Assembly (NCBI RefSeq): GCF_001298735.1
Contig: NZ_CYSP01000019.1
Coordinates: 1 to 64,000 of the forward strand
DNA from: Propionispora sp. 2/2-37
Lineage (GTDB): Bacteria; Bacillota; Negativicutes; Propionisporales; Propionisporaceae
Length of the DNA: 64,000 bases
Direction: 5' to 3'
Shown: piece after piece, positions 25,967-34,838 of the stretch
Position numbering within the stretch: the stretch's first letter is position 1
How the letters are laid out: the number at the start of each line of letters is the position of its first letter
Program-made: the position numbers and the translations under genes
The notes under the pieces: model-generated
What the model saw: only the letters and a program-made list of their open reading frames with translations
Databases searched by the model: none
What the model was told of the DNA's origin: nothing

Positions 25967-25983
25967 TGCTTCCCCCTGTAAAA

Positions 25984-26754
25984 CTATATAACCTGAGTAT
26001 TGTTTTTTTGCAAAACGCTGACAATTTCCTTATCCGGAAACGTATTGGTAATGACGGCATCAATATGCTGCAAGCTGGAAAATTTATAAGGTGCATCGTG
26101 ATAAAACTTATTGTTTTCCATGACCAGATAAATTTTTTGGCTGTTTTTTATAATCGCCCTTTTGGTATTGGCATCATCAAGGTCGACAGTTGTCACACTA
26201 TTGTCCGTAATATCAACCCCGCAACTGCCAATAAACGCCTTATGCGGCTTGTAATTTAGTATACTGCTGATGGTCATCGCTCCAATGAAGCCGTTAGAAA
26301 ATTTGCTCAGCCCACCCCCGGTACAAATGACATCGATCTGATTATCCGGACGGTTAAGCACTGCAACAATATCGATCATATTGGTAATGACCGTCACCCG
26401 CTTATTGCTCCGGGATAACTGTTCCGCCAGTATCAGATTGGTTGTGGAAATATCCAAAAAAACCGTATCCTGTTCCTGAATTTCCTTAAAAGCTTTGTTG
26501 GCTATCAATGTTTTGGCTTCCTGGTTACTGTGCAGCCGTTCGGCAATGGCTGCATTATAAGCCTTGACCCGGACCGGAATCGCGCCGCCATACGTTTTCT
26601 GCAACAAACTTTCGTTCTCCAATACCGTCAAATCCTTGCGGATACAGTCTTCAGTCACATTAAAATAATGACTTAATTCCTTAACCACCACTTTTCCGTC
26701 CCGCTGCAACAACTTTAAAATTTCTTCCTGCCTCTCCTGAGCAAACAAACTCAT
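25984..26754 (-). CDS. DeoR-family transcriptional regulator
   Basis: 256 residues. The N-terminal winged helix is of DeoR type (RQEEILKLLQRDGKVVVKEL, then FNVTEDCIRKDLTVLE). The C-terminal sugar-phosphate sensor domain has VFLDISTTNL, VITNM and GGG motifs. It is divergent from the truncated glycyl radical enzyme gene and probably was its repressor. The effector is likely a phosphorylated sugar or polyol. Confidence 0.9.
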   Translation of the reverse strand: MSLFAQERQEEILKLLQRDGKVVVKELSHYFNVTEDCIRKDLTVLENESLLQKTYGGAIPVRVKAYNAAIAERLHSNQEAKTLIANKAFKEIQEQDTVFLDISTTNLILAEQLSRSNKRVTVITNMIDIVAVLNRPDNQIDVICTGGGLSKFSNGFIGAMTISSILNYKPHKAFIGSCGVDITDNSVTTVDLDDANTKRAIIKNSQKIYLVMENNKFYHDAPYKFSSLQHIDAVITNTFPDKEIVSVLQKNNTQVI

Positions 26755-26975
26755 CAGCCCCTTGCTACATTTCAGATATTTCCATTATATAATAACAATC
26801 AATACAAAACAATAAACCTCGCCCTCTGTCTAATTTTCAAAGGATCCCAGCCTTTGAAAATTTCTGTTGAATTTTTTAAATTCCAGCAGTACAATAAAAA
26901 TAAATATAAAACAATACGAACAAATAACAAACAATTCTTTATGTAATCATTCCGTTTTTTGACGGAGGTGAGCAG

Positions 26976-28145
26976 ATGATCAGCCAACGGGTCCAACAAC
27001 TAAAAGACGGACTTTTCCTAAACACCGGAGAAATTTCGCTGGAACGGGTCCGGTTGTATGCAAAGAGCCGGCAGCGTACCGTCAGCGACCGTTCTATCAT
27101 CATGCGAAGAGCTAAGGCCATCGCCAACTTCCTGTTACAAGTGGAAATATCCATCCGTCCTGGCGAACTTCTCGCCGGCAGCCCTACGGTTAAACCACGT
27201 TCAGGAATGTTCTCACCGGAAACGGATCCCTACTGGGCTGCAGACGAACTGAATACGCTGAAAGTAAAAAAAGCCCGGAATATCAACACTTTTAAGCTCC
27301 ATCAGAGCGCTGAAGGCCAGGAACATATCATTATGAATTATCAGCAGGTCTTAGCACACGGTCTGGACGCTTTACTGCTGGAGTATAAGCTGCAGCATCA
27401 AAACAATCCGCAAAATCCGTTTTTCTATGCTGTTCTTTTTGTCCTGGCAGCCACAGCCTGTCATATCCAGCGCTATGCCGAACTGGCGGAACAAATGGCC
27501 GCTTCCGAACAAGACAGTCTCCGCCGTAATGAACTGATGGAAATGGCCCGGATATCCCGGAAAATCGCGCATGACAAACCGGAAACCTTCTATGAAGCCT
27601 GCCAGCTGTTCTGGTTTCTGAATATAATAGCCCAATGCGAATCCCCTGCCACTTCTGTCTCCCCCGGCCGTTTTGACCAATACATGTACCCATTTTATGT
27701 AAACGACATTGTGAAGGGCGTTCCGGTAGAAAGCATTAAGGAACTCCTGCACTGTCTCTGGATTAAAATGAATGACGTGGTACTGAGCCCCGGTGAAGAC
27801 AGCACCAAGAGTTTTGCCGGATTCCCCGCAGGCAATACCATCACATTAGGCGGTCTTGACCATCACGGCCGTTCCGCGGTAAACGAGTTCTCCTATCTCA
27901 TTCTGGACACGTACCGGGAAATTCAACTGCCACAACCCCATTTAGGAATACGTATCAATGAACTGACACCACAAGCCTTCCTGGGCAAAACAGCGGAAAT
28001 CGTCCGCCTGGGAATAGGCATTCCCCGAATTGTTAATGACAGAGCCATTATACCCGGGCTTTTACTTCAAGGTGTGCCGCTGAAAGAAGCCCGTGACTAT
28101 GCTGTTGCCGGCTGCACCAGGCTTTCCATATCCTGTAAAGCTTAA
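26976..28145 (+). pseudogene. Truncated glycyl radical enzyme (pyruvate-formate-lyase family)
   Basis: 389 codons with an obvious N-terminal half of a PFL-like glycyl radical enzyme: RPGELLAGSPTVKPRSG, KPETFYEACQLFWF, SPGRFDQYMYPFY, FAGFPAGNTITLGG. The frame ends directly after AVAGC (Cys380, the expected thiyl-radical cysteine). The whole C-terminal half, including the glycyl-radical loop (RVxGY-like), is missing. Intact enzymes have about 780-850 residues. No activating enzyme is nearby. GGAGG precedes the ATG. The gene is therefore a relic; it may still be transcribed from the promoter shared with the DeoR gene. Confidence 0.8.
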
Positions 28146-28295
28146 CACTTGTTAAGAGGAACTTTCCTCTTAAGGCGGCAATTCTATCCGGCAGTGGAGT
28201 TTTATCTCAGTAGCGTTGACAAAGCAAGCATACACGGAAAGCCCAAAAACAGAAAAAATTCAGCTCACGCCCCGTCTTTCTAGGCTTGGTTAAAG

Positions 28296-28358
28296 GAAGT
28301 GAATAAGGAAAGGCCGAAGAACTATTTTAAAATTCTTCGGCCTTTCCTTATTCACTTC
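28296..28358. terminator. 26-bp perfect inverted repeat, bidirectional terminator
   Basis: Arms 28296-28321 and 28333-28358 are perfect complements around an 11-nt A/T loop. The right arm overlaps the stop codon of the DEAD-box helicase gene. Confidence 0.85.
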
Positions 28359-29518
28359 ACCGGCCCTCTGTCCCGGTCTGCCGCGTCCAGTATTTTGCCT
28401 TTAAGCAGTTTCTTGGCTATGACCGTCACTCTGAGCGCCTGGGCAAATTTTTTCAATCGCTGGATTTCACCGGCAGTAACCAGAGAGATAGCCGTACCCT
28501 TTTGGCCGGAACGTCCCGTCCGGCCCACACGGTGGAGATAGATTTCCGCTTCTTCCGGTAAGTCCAGATTAAACACATGCCGCACGCCTGCAATATCCAA
28601 ACCGCGGGCTGCCAAATCGGAAGCAACCAACAGTCGTGCCTTTCCGTTACGAAAATCTTCAATCGCTTTTTTTCGTTCATTTTTCAAGGAACCGCCATGC
28701 AGACCGACCGCATTAAATCCGTGATAGTTCAGCTTTTCCGTTACAACCCCAACTTGATCCCCTTGATTAATAAATACCAACGCCCGTTTAACATTCATAT
28801 GAAACGTCAGTTTACGCAGTACTTCGATCTTGTCCCGCCGTTCGGCCACAAAATAGAAATGCTCAATATCGGCCGGAACTTTTGCCTGTGCTTTTACCTG
28901 CACAACGACAGGGTCTTTTAAAAGTTCCTTGATCCTTGTCTGAACCGTCCGGCTGAAAGTAGCCGAGAATAACAGCAACTGCCGGTCCCGTAAGGTGGTT
29001 TTTATAACGTTTTTAACACTGTCTATGTTTTGATCATCCAACAACCGGTCGGCCTCATCAAGGACAATGCTTTTAACGGTTTGCGCTACGATTTTCCTCT
29101 TTTGAATAAGTTCCAGAATTCGTCCGCTCGACCCGACAATCATGTGCGGCGTCTCTTTTAACTTGTCAATTTGGCGGCTGATATTCACATTGCCGATAAT
29201 CGGTGCCGAAACAACCGGCAGGCCGGCCCGATTAGTAACCAGCTCGATTTGGCGGTGGATCTGAATTGCCAGTTCATGGGTCGGTGACAAAATCAAAACC
29301 TGTGTTTCCCTCTTGGCAGTATCCAGCCTTTGTATGAGCGGCAAAAGGTAAGCCAGCGTTTTCCCGGTTCCCGTTGCCGACTGTCCGATAATGTCCTTCC
29401 CCGCCAGCGCCGGAGGAATAACCTGCTTTTGAATGTCGGTCGGCACCGTAATATTTTCCTGTTGCAACGCCCGGACCAGTGGTTCTGTTATCCCAAGCCC
29501 GTAAAAAAAATCTTCCAT
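28352..29518 (-). CDS. DEAD-box ATP-dependent RNA helicase
   Basis: 388 residues with all core motifs: Q-motif (TDIQKQVIPPAL), Walker A SATGTGKT at 47-54, GSSGRILEL, DEADRLL, the SAT motif, FINQGDQ, ASDLAARGLD and HRVGRTGRSG. There is no C-terminal RNA-binding extension, so it is a minimal CshA/CshB-like helicase involved in RNA unwinding, ribosome assembly or mRNA decay. The 35-residue basic protein at 29552 lies just upstream on the same strand. Confidence 0.93.
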   Translation of the reverse strand: MEDFFYGLGITEPLVRALQQENITVPTDIQKQVIPPALAGKDIIGQSATGTGKTLAYLLPLIQRLDTAKRETQVLILSPTHELAIQIHRQIELVTNRAGLPVVSAPIIGNVNISRQIDKLKETPHMIVGSSGRILELIQKRKIVAQTVKSIVLDEADRLLDDQNIDSVKNVIKTTLRDRQLLLFSATFSRTVQTRIKELLKDPVVVQVKAQAKVPADIEHFYFVAERRDKIEVLRKLTFHMNVKRALVFINQGDQVGVVTEKLNYHGFNAVGLHGGSLKNERKKAIEDFRNGKARLLVASDLAARGLDIAGVRHVFNLDLPEEAEIYLHRVGRTGRSGQKGTAISLVTAGEIQRLKKFAQALRVTVIAKKLLKGKILDAADRDRGPVK

Positions 29519-29551
29519 TCTCTTGCTCTCCTATACAACGATTTCTGCCGT

Positions 29552-29659
29552 TTACTTCTGTTTCAGTTTCTTTAGTGCCTGCCTGGTTTGAAAAAACCGG
29601 GTACTCTTCGCTGCATTTTTTTTATTTTTATAACTGCTTTTATCAGAAATCTTACCCAT
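29552..29659 (-). CDS. 35-residue highly basic small protein
   Basis: ATG 29659 follows AAGGAGATG. The product starts MGKISDKSSYKNKKNAAKST and ends in a Lys-rich helix (RQALKKLKQK). Over a third of the residues are Lys or Arg. It is 33 nt upstream of the DEAD-box gene in the same direction, so co-transcription and an RNA-binding role are plausible. I do not recognise a family. Confidence 0.6.
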   Translation of the reverse strand: MGKISDKSSYKNKKNAAKSTRFFQTRQALKKLKQK

Positions 29660-29794
29660 AGTATCATCTCCTTATGAAAGTATCCCCAAAAGCAAAACAA
29701 TGAACAACGAAACCGTCAAATTTATTTCTAAGAATTATAACCTATACTATAATGTAACTTTTGTCAACTACGCTATAGCTAAGGAGGCATCATC

Positions 29795-30223
29795 TTGACC
29801 GCCAAAGTGGTTACCTTTCCCACACAAACGGAACAGCTAGCGGAAGAAATGGACCGGATGATCCGGATATATCTGTTTGAACTGACAGGAAATAAGGATC
29901 TTGTCAGGCATGTCGGTGACCGTATGAAAGACTTCATTAGCAAATATGCAACCAAAACATTTGAACCTTGCTTCCATCTGGCAGTACCGGCGGGTATGCC
30001 GCAGCAGCAAATTGACCGGCTGCTCGCTTCGGTGGACGAAGGTTTCCAAAAAAATGCCCTCGAAGTACAGGAAATGATTAATAAAATTATTTTTGAAAGA
30101 TTGTATCTGGAAATTGAACTGTATGACAATATGCGTAAACATAAAACCGCAGCAGCCAAACAAAACAATACGGGTCTGTTACAGTGTATGCCCAGCCCGC
30201 CTGCTCCCTCGCAGTATTCTTAG
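29795..30223 (+). CDS. Hypothetical helical protein, 142 residues, TTG start
   Basis: TTG 29795 has AAGGAGG 7 nt upstream. The product is mostly helical and charged (LAEEMDRMIRIYLFELTG, ALEVQEMINKIIFERLYL) with a disordered polar tail (KTAAAKQNN...). No membrane segment or known motif is visible. It is separated by 115 nt from the next gene and not obviously in an operon with it. Confidence 0.7.
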   Translation: MTAKVVTFPTQTEQLAEEMDRMIRIYLFELTGNKDLVRHVGDRMKDFISKYATKTFEPCFHLAVPAGMPQQQIDRLLASVDEGFQKNALEVQEMINKIIFERLYLEIELYDNMRKHKTAAAKQNNTGLLQCMPSPPAPSQYS

Positions 30224-30338
30224 CTCTTGTCTGAAAAAAATACCCCGGCTACCCCTCTGTTCACAGGGACATATCGCAAACTGTTTACATAGTATATAGC
30301 AAACACTATTTTTATTACTATGTAAAGGAGTAAAAAAT

Positions 30339-30701
30339 ATGCGATTTTTAGGAAGCGGCTTGGATTTTGCCGGCGGTGTAAACCTGCAGGTAGTATTAAC
30401 TAACGGCGACATTATCCAGGGAACATTTTTAGGAATAATCGGGCCGGGACATAATAACTTTGGAACAAATAATAATTTTGACTGTAACAGCCTCGGTTCC
30501 AAACACATCACCAACCCTCTGTTGCCCTTAATTGGCGCCCCGGTTTCTCCGTTTATCGGCAATCCCAATATCCAACTGAACGATGAATTTATATTGTTGC
30601 AACTGACCTGTGCTTACAATGGCTTTGTAGCCGGCAACCTCGTAGCCATCAACACCGACAACATCGCCACTATCGGCCCAAGCAGCAATACCTGTATTTA
30701 A
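30339..30701 (+). CDS. Hypothetical protein with Sm-like strand pattern, 120 residues
   Basis: AAAGGAG precedes the ATG. Strand-turn-strand pieces VNLQVVLTNGDIIQGTFLGI and LVAINTDNIATIGP resemble the small Sm-like (DUF2642-type) proteins often found near spore-coat genes; a Gly/Asn-rich insert separates them. Two or more Cys (FDCNS, LTCAY, NTCI) are present. Function is not known; a spore-surface role is only a guess. Confidence 0.65.
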   Translation: MRFLGSGLDFAGGVNLQVVLTNGDIIQGTFLGIIGPGHNNFGTNNNFDCNSLGSKHITNPLLPLIGAPVSPFIGNPNIQLNDEFILLQLTCAYNGFVAGNLVAINTDNIATIGPSSNTCI

Positions 30702-30839
30702 ACCACGGCGAAACGGCACTTTGGCTGAAAAACCTTTCCATATAAGTGGCCGTTTTATTCTCGTTTGCATCCGGGCATAATTTAGAGAAAAGTCTGTTGC
30801 GACCGAATTCCGCAACAGACTTTTCTCCTGTGTCTCAGG

Positions 30840-31550
30840 CTATTGCGCCAGCGTTATGAAACGGCGCAGCAACCTCCGGCCATAAGTGTGGTCGGTCAGC
30901 GAATACGTGATGCGCTCAAGATCATGGCCTTCCTGTTGTAGTATAACTCTTTCTTTTTCAATATACGTCCGCATCACTGCTTCATTAAATTCGGGATGAA
31001 ACTGAACACCCCAGATATTATCGTGAATAACAAAAGCATGGTGTGGCTCAAAAGAATTTGCGGCCAGCAGCCGGGCATTTTTCGGCAAAGTAATCACCGT
31101 TTGCGCATGGGCCACATGCCCTGAAAACCGTTCCGGCAAACATCTCAGCAGCACATCCTTTTTCCCCGCTTCCGTAAGTTCAATCGCAACCGTCCCCACT
31201 TCTGCACCACCCGGATGATAGTCAACAACACCGCCCCAGGCGTCGGCAATAATTTGATGTCCGTAACATATACCAAGTATGGGAACGGAAGTAATGCGAA
31301 TATTTTTTAACCAGTTGGAAAGTTCCCGGCTCCACTCCTGCCTGTCGGTCACCATGGAATGAGAGCCAGTTATAATAACTGCCGATACATCCCGGAGCGA
31401 AGGAATGGTTTTGCTTATGTAGACCGGCGCAACTACCACGTCCTTTACCGGTATACCGATCTGACTGATAATGAAATCCTCAAAATCGCCATGCTGCCGG
31501 CAAAGCGAAGCAAAAGTTGTTCCGGTCTTGATAATCAGCAGTCTTCTCAA
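30840..31550 (-). CDS. Class I glutamine amidotransferase-like protein
   Basis: 236 residues from a TTG start at 31550, chosen because GGGAGGGG stands 6 nt upstream and a terminator hairpin lies just before it; a longer frame to 31670 reads through that structured leader. Catalytic Cys is in LGICYGHQ and the His/Glu pair in GVQFHPEF. The protein resembles the stand-alone GMP-synthase-like amidotransferases, which release ammonia from glutamine or cleave gamma-glutamyl bonds. No synthetase partner is adjacent. Confidence 0.85.
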   Translation of the reverse strand: MRRLLIIKTGTTFASLCRQHGDFEDFIISQIGIPVKDVVVAPVYISKTIPSLRDVSAVIITGSHSMVTDRQEWSRELSNWLKNIRITSVPILGICYGHQIIADAWGGVVDYHPGGAEVGTVAIELTEAGKKDVLLRCLPERFSGHVAHAQTVITLPKNARLLAANSFEPHHAFVIHDNIWGVQFHPEFNEAVMRTYIEKERVILQQEGHDLERITYSLTDHTYGRRLLRRFITLAQ

Positions 31551-31579
31551 ACCTTTCCCCTCCCTGATAAAAAAATAAA

Positions 31580-31690
31580 CCCAAGGGGACTCCCCCTTGA
31601 GCTTCGTTGCTGCAGTATAAGCCGAATTCAGGTTCGGTACCGGCTTTGGCAGGTACGCAGCACCTGTCACCCGGTATTCCTTTTTTCTTC
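31580..31690 (-). promoter_or_regulatory. Structured 5' leader with pseudoknot potential and attenuator (candidate riboswitch)
   Basis: Read on the minus strand: a stem TACCGG/CCGGTA (31671-31676 with 31638-31643) encloses a hairpin CAGGT-GCTGCGT-ACCTG (31650-31666). Its loop GCTGC can pair with GCAGC at 31608-31612. A terminator hairpin (CTCAAGGGG / CCCCTTGGG, 31580-31601) with a T-rich tail then ends 16 nt before the Shine-Dalgarno of the amidotransferase. An aptamer-like fold directly before an attenuator is the architecture of transcriptional riboswitches. I could not match it to a known class. Confidence 0.55.
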
Positions 31691-31816
31691 AACTTATCTA
31701 TATAAAAATATATCATAAATAACGCTGTTTTGCCATCCGCATTTGCAATAATCCGGTCTCATAGACTACAATAAAAGTATTCATCAAGTAAGGTAATCAC
31801 TAAAGGTGGGATATGT

Positions 31817-32560
31817 ATGTCAATCGATACTGAAAAAGATGTAAAAGCATTACAAAAAATCGGCAAAATTGTTGCTCTTGCCCGGGAAGAAATGGTTAAA
31901 AGCCTTAAACCCGGGATGACCACCAAAGAACTTGATCAAATTGGGCGCAAAGTACTGGCCGGCTACGGTGCCAGATCTGCTCCGAAAATTTCCTATCGTT
32001 TCCCGGGCTATACCTGCATCAGCGTCAATGATGAAGCAGCCCACGGCATCCCCGGTCCGAGAGTTCTTAAGCCTGGCGACAGCGTCAACATTGATGTGTC
32101 CGCCGAATTGAACGGCTATTTTGCCGATACCGGCGCTACAGTTGTATTGGGGAACCAGGATGCACAAAAAGAAGCGCTTTGCCGGTGCTCAAAAAACGCC
32201 CTCTTTCAGGGCATCGCTCAGGCAAAGGCAGGTGCTAAAATCAACCGTATCGGCAGAGCCATCTATAATGAAGCCAGACGTAACGGTTTTACGGTAATAC
32301 GAAACCTGACAGGTCATGGAATCGGCCGGAAACTTCACGAAGAACCGGCATATATACTAAACTACTTTGATCCGCGCGATAATCAGCTTCTAACATCCGG
32401 GCTGGTGCTGGCCATTGAAAGCTTTGTTTCGACCGGTGCAGAATATGTCAGGCAAACCAAAAACGGCTGGACATTAAAAACTCCCGATCAGAGCATTGTC
32501 GCGCAATTCGAGCATACCGTAATTGTAACGGAAAATGAACCTATCATTTTGACTGCATAA
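31817..32560 (+). CDS. map: Type I methionine aminopeptidase
   Basis: 247 residues. It removes the initiator Met from new proteins. The pita-bread fold and metal ligands are visible: NIDVSAELNGYFADTGAT (two Asp), GHGIGRKLHEEP (His), LAIESF (Glu) and QFEHTVIVT (Glu). There is no N-terminal zinc finger or SEC-C extension. It is monocistronic with a terminator at 32576 and is not with ribosomal genes, so it may be a second copy rather than the housekeeping one (inference). Confidence 0.92.
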   Translation: MSIDTEKDVKALQKIGKIVALAREEMVKSLKPGMTTKELDQIGRKVLAGYGARSAPKISYRFPGYTCISVNDEAAHGIPGPRVLKPGDSVNIDVSAELNGYFADTGATVVLGNQDAQKEALCRCSKNALFQGIAQAKAGAKINRIGRAIYNEARRNGFTVIRNLTGHGIGRKLHEEPAYILNYFDPRDNQLLTSGLVLAIESFVSTGAEYVRQTKNGWTLKTPDQSIVAQFEHTVIVTENEPIILTA

Positions 32561-32575
32561 AAAACCAACCTCAAT

Positions 32576-32601
32576 AACCCTTTCGACTATACGAAAGGGT
32601 T
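32576..32601 (+). terminator. Hairpin after map
   Basis: Perfect 10-bp stem AACCCTTTCG / CGAAAGGGTT between the convergent map gene and the 42-residue ORF. Confidence 0.75.
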
Positions 32602-32620
32602 GCCGTTCTACAGCAGTAAA

Positions 32621-32749
32621 TTATTTGGCGCGTCTGTCCTGCCAGTCGTAATACTTACAGGCACAAGCCAATATAATGGAAGCAATCACCTTTTCCAGAA
32701 TGACAACGGCAATCAAAATGCCAAAAGCAAGCCAGGCATTTCCGAGCAT
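32621..32749 (-). CDS. 42-residue small membrane protein downstream of cstA
   Basis: ATG 32749 is preceded by GGGGGAAGG. The product begins MLGNAWLAFGILIAVVILEK and holds one or two short hydrophobic helices, two Cys and a polar tail KYYDWQDRRAK. It lies downstream of the CstA-type gene but after its terminator, so it probably has its own promoter (TATAAT at about 32838). A partner role similar to the small YbdD/YjiX proteins that accompany CstA/BtsT elsewhere is possible, although the sequence does not resemble them. Confidence 0.6.
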   Translation of the reverse strand: MLGNAWLAFGILIAVVILEKVIASIILACACKYYDWQDRRAK

Positions 32750-32848
32750 CAGCCTTCCCCCTTTTATGGATCATACCTTCATTATGCCCATTTTTAACGC
32801 TTACATTAACCCATTATCCCTTAAACTTATAGGTGCTATTATACACGT

Positions 32849-32887
32849 AAAAAAGGATCATCGGCTTTGCCCCGATGATCCTTTTTT
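32849..32887 (-). terminator. Terminator of cstA
   Basis: 16-bp perfect stem AAAAAAGGATCATCGG / CCGATGATCCTTTTTT with a 7-nt loop. Confidence 0.92.
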
Positions 32888-32902
32888 AGTTTCCGCTGCC
32901 TA

Positions 32903-34693
32903 TTAAATACCGGTATTGCCCGCCTCTTTTACCACCTGCCCCGTTTTCATCATCTTCAGCCATACTTTTACGGAGTCGGTAATAATAAAGACAATGAGTA
33001 CCATCATGACGCCACTGGCACCCGCCAGCAGCCATTGTCCCTTGGGCAGATAAAATTGAAAAATATTGTAAAACCCTGCCGTCAGGGCGGTAACAATCAT
33101 AAAACAGAGCGGAGCCAGCGTAGTCCAAGTATACTTCGCTTTTCCCATCCGCAACAGTACCGTGGTGCCTACCGTCAGCGTCAGACTGGCCAGCAGTTGA
33201 TTGGAAAGGCCGAACAACGGCCAGATGGAAGCAATCGAACCGCCAAAGACCAGATATCCCCATGCCAGGGAAATCAATGCACTGGTGAAAATAATACCAG
33301 GAGTCCAATGAACGTCTCCCAGCGGTTTGTACAGCATTCCGCCCACTTCCTGCAGCAGATAGCGGCCAACACGGGTTCCGGCATCAATAATCGTTAAAAT
33401 AAACAGCGCTTCAAACATAATGGCAAAATGATACAGAAAGGACATGAAGTTTTCCAAACCGGGGATTTTAGCAAAAATATGCGCCATGCCCACAGCCAGC
33501 GATACAGCGCCGCCTGGGCGTCCGGCTACGTTTTCTCCCACCATCTGTGACAAAACAGGAAGTTCTTCAATTTTCAGCCCCAGTTTGGCAAAAACCTCCG
33601 GAGCACTGTTAATGGCAAAATAGTCGGCAGGAATCAAACTGGTGGCTGCGATCAAAGCCATAATACCGACAAAGGATTCTGCCAGCATCGCACCAAAGCC
33701 AATCGGCAGAATTTCGTTTTCATTGGTAACCATCTTCGGCGTCGTACCGGTTGCAATAATGGTATGAAAACCGGAAATCGCACCACAAGCAACCGTAATA
33801 CAGACAAAAGGCCATACCGGGCCGGGGACCACCGGACCACCGCCGCTGACAAACTGTGTGATGGCCGGCATGTGGATTTGCGGCTGAACAATCACGATGC
33901 CCAAAGCCAGAGCACCAATAGTCCCAATTTTCATGTACGTGCTCAAATAATCACGTGGCGCCAGCAGCAGCCATACCGGCAAAGCCGCAGCAATGAACCC
34001 ATACAACGGCAACAGGATATCCAGTTGTGTCCTGCTCAGGGTAAAAAAAGGAGCCCACGAGGAATGCTGCACCCAAGCCCCGCCAAATACGGCAGCGATC
34101 ACCAGAACAACGCCGATAAAGGAAGCCTCGCCAATACGACCCGGGCGCAGATAACGCATATACACACCGACGAGCAGTGCGATAGGAATGGTTGCCCCGA
34201 CGGTAAAAGCCCCCCAGGGACTGTTAAACAGTGCATTGGCTACGGCAATGGCCATGCCGGCCATCGTAATGATTAAAATAAAAATAACCGCAATGGCTGC
34301 CGCCAGGCCGGCCGATTTTCCGATTTCCGCCTTGGCAATCTCGGCTATGGACAAACCGTCATGACGAATGGAAGCGAACAGTATCACCATATCGTGCACC
34401 GCCCCGGCAAGGCAGGCCCCCACCAGCAGCCAGATCGTACCCGGCAAATAACCGAACTGCGCCGCCAGTACCGGACCGACCAGCGGCCCCGCCCCGGCAA
34501 TGGCGGCAAAATGATGGCCAAACGTCACCCATTTATTCGTGGGAACATAATCATGACCGTCTTCATGCACAACAGCCGGCGTAGGGCGGCTGGAATCAAG
34601 AGCCAGCACTTTGGCTTTCATAAAGGCACCGTAATAACGATAACAAATCATGAGTACCAAGGCCGAAATAATAACAAGATAAAGACCATTCAT
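32903..34693 (-). CDS. cstA: CstA-family carbon starvation / pyruvate transporter
   Basis: 596 residues with about 16 membrane helices. The opening YRYYGAFMKAKVLALD, GHHFAAIAGAGPLVGPVLAAQFGYLPG (in parts) and the GFHTIIATGTTPKM motif are typical of CstA/BtsT. E. coli BtsT (YjiY) is a high-affinity pyruvate:H+ symporter; CstA also moves pyruvate and peptides. Immediately upstream on the same strand are the LytS/LytR-type genes, matching the BtsSR-BtsT arrangement, so pyruvate is the likely substrate. Confidence 0.92.
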   Translation of the reverse strand: MNGLYLVIISALVLMICYRYYGAFMKAKVLALDSSRPTPAVVHEDGHDYVPTNKWVTFGHHFAAIAGAGPLVGPVLAAQFGYLPGTIWLLVGACLAGAVHDMVILFASIRHDGLSIAEIAKAEIGKSAGLAAAIAVIFILIITMAGMAIAVANALFNSPWGAFTVGATIPIALLVGVYMRYLRPGRIGEASFIGVVLVIAAVFGGAWVQHSSWAPFFTLSRTQLDILLPLYGFIAAALPVWLLLAPRDYLSTYMKIGTIGALALGIVIVQPQIHMPAITQFVSGGGPVVPGPVWPFVCITVACGAISGFHTIIATGTTPKMVTNENEILPIGFGAMLAESFVGIMALIAATSLIPADYFAINSAPEVFAKLGLKIEELPVLSQMVGENVAGRPGGAVSLAVGMAHIFAKIPGLENFMSFLYHFAIMFEALFILTIIDAGTRVGRYLLQEVGGMLYKPLGDVHWTPGIIFTSALISLAWGYLVFGGSIASIWPLFGLSNQLLASLTLTVGTTVLLRMGKAKYTWTTLAPLCFMIVTALTAGFYNIFQFYLPKGQWLLAGASGVMMVLIVFIITDSVKVWLKMMKTGQVVKEAGNTGI

Positions 34694-34838
34694 TCTATTT
34701 ACCCTCCCAGTACATGTACAAAGTTTATAAACGAATACACTACTGTAACTATAAGGTAAATTTTTCGAATAATAAATGCCATCCCTCTGAATGGCATAAA
34801 GTAAGCCTTAAATAGAAATTATCGCCTATGAATGGAAA

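Noticed and set aside
31551..31670. Longer start for the amidotransferase
   Set aside because: Those 40 codons read through a terminator hairpin and aptamer-like leader, and a good Shine-Dalgarno site stands before the TTG at 31550.
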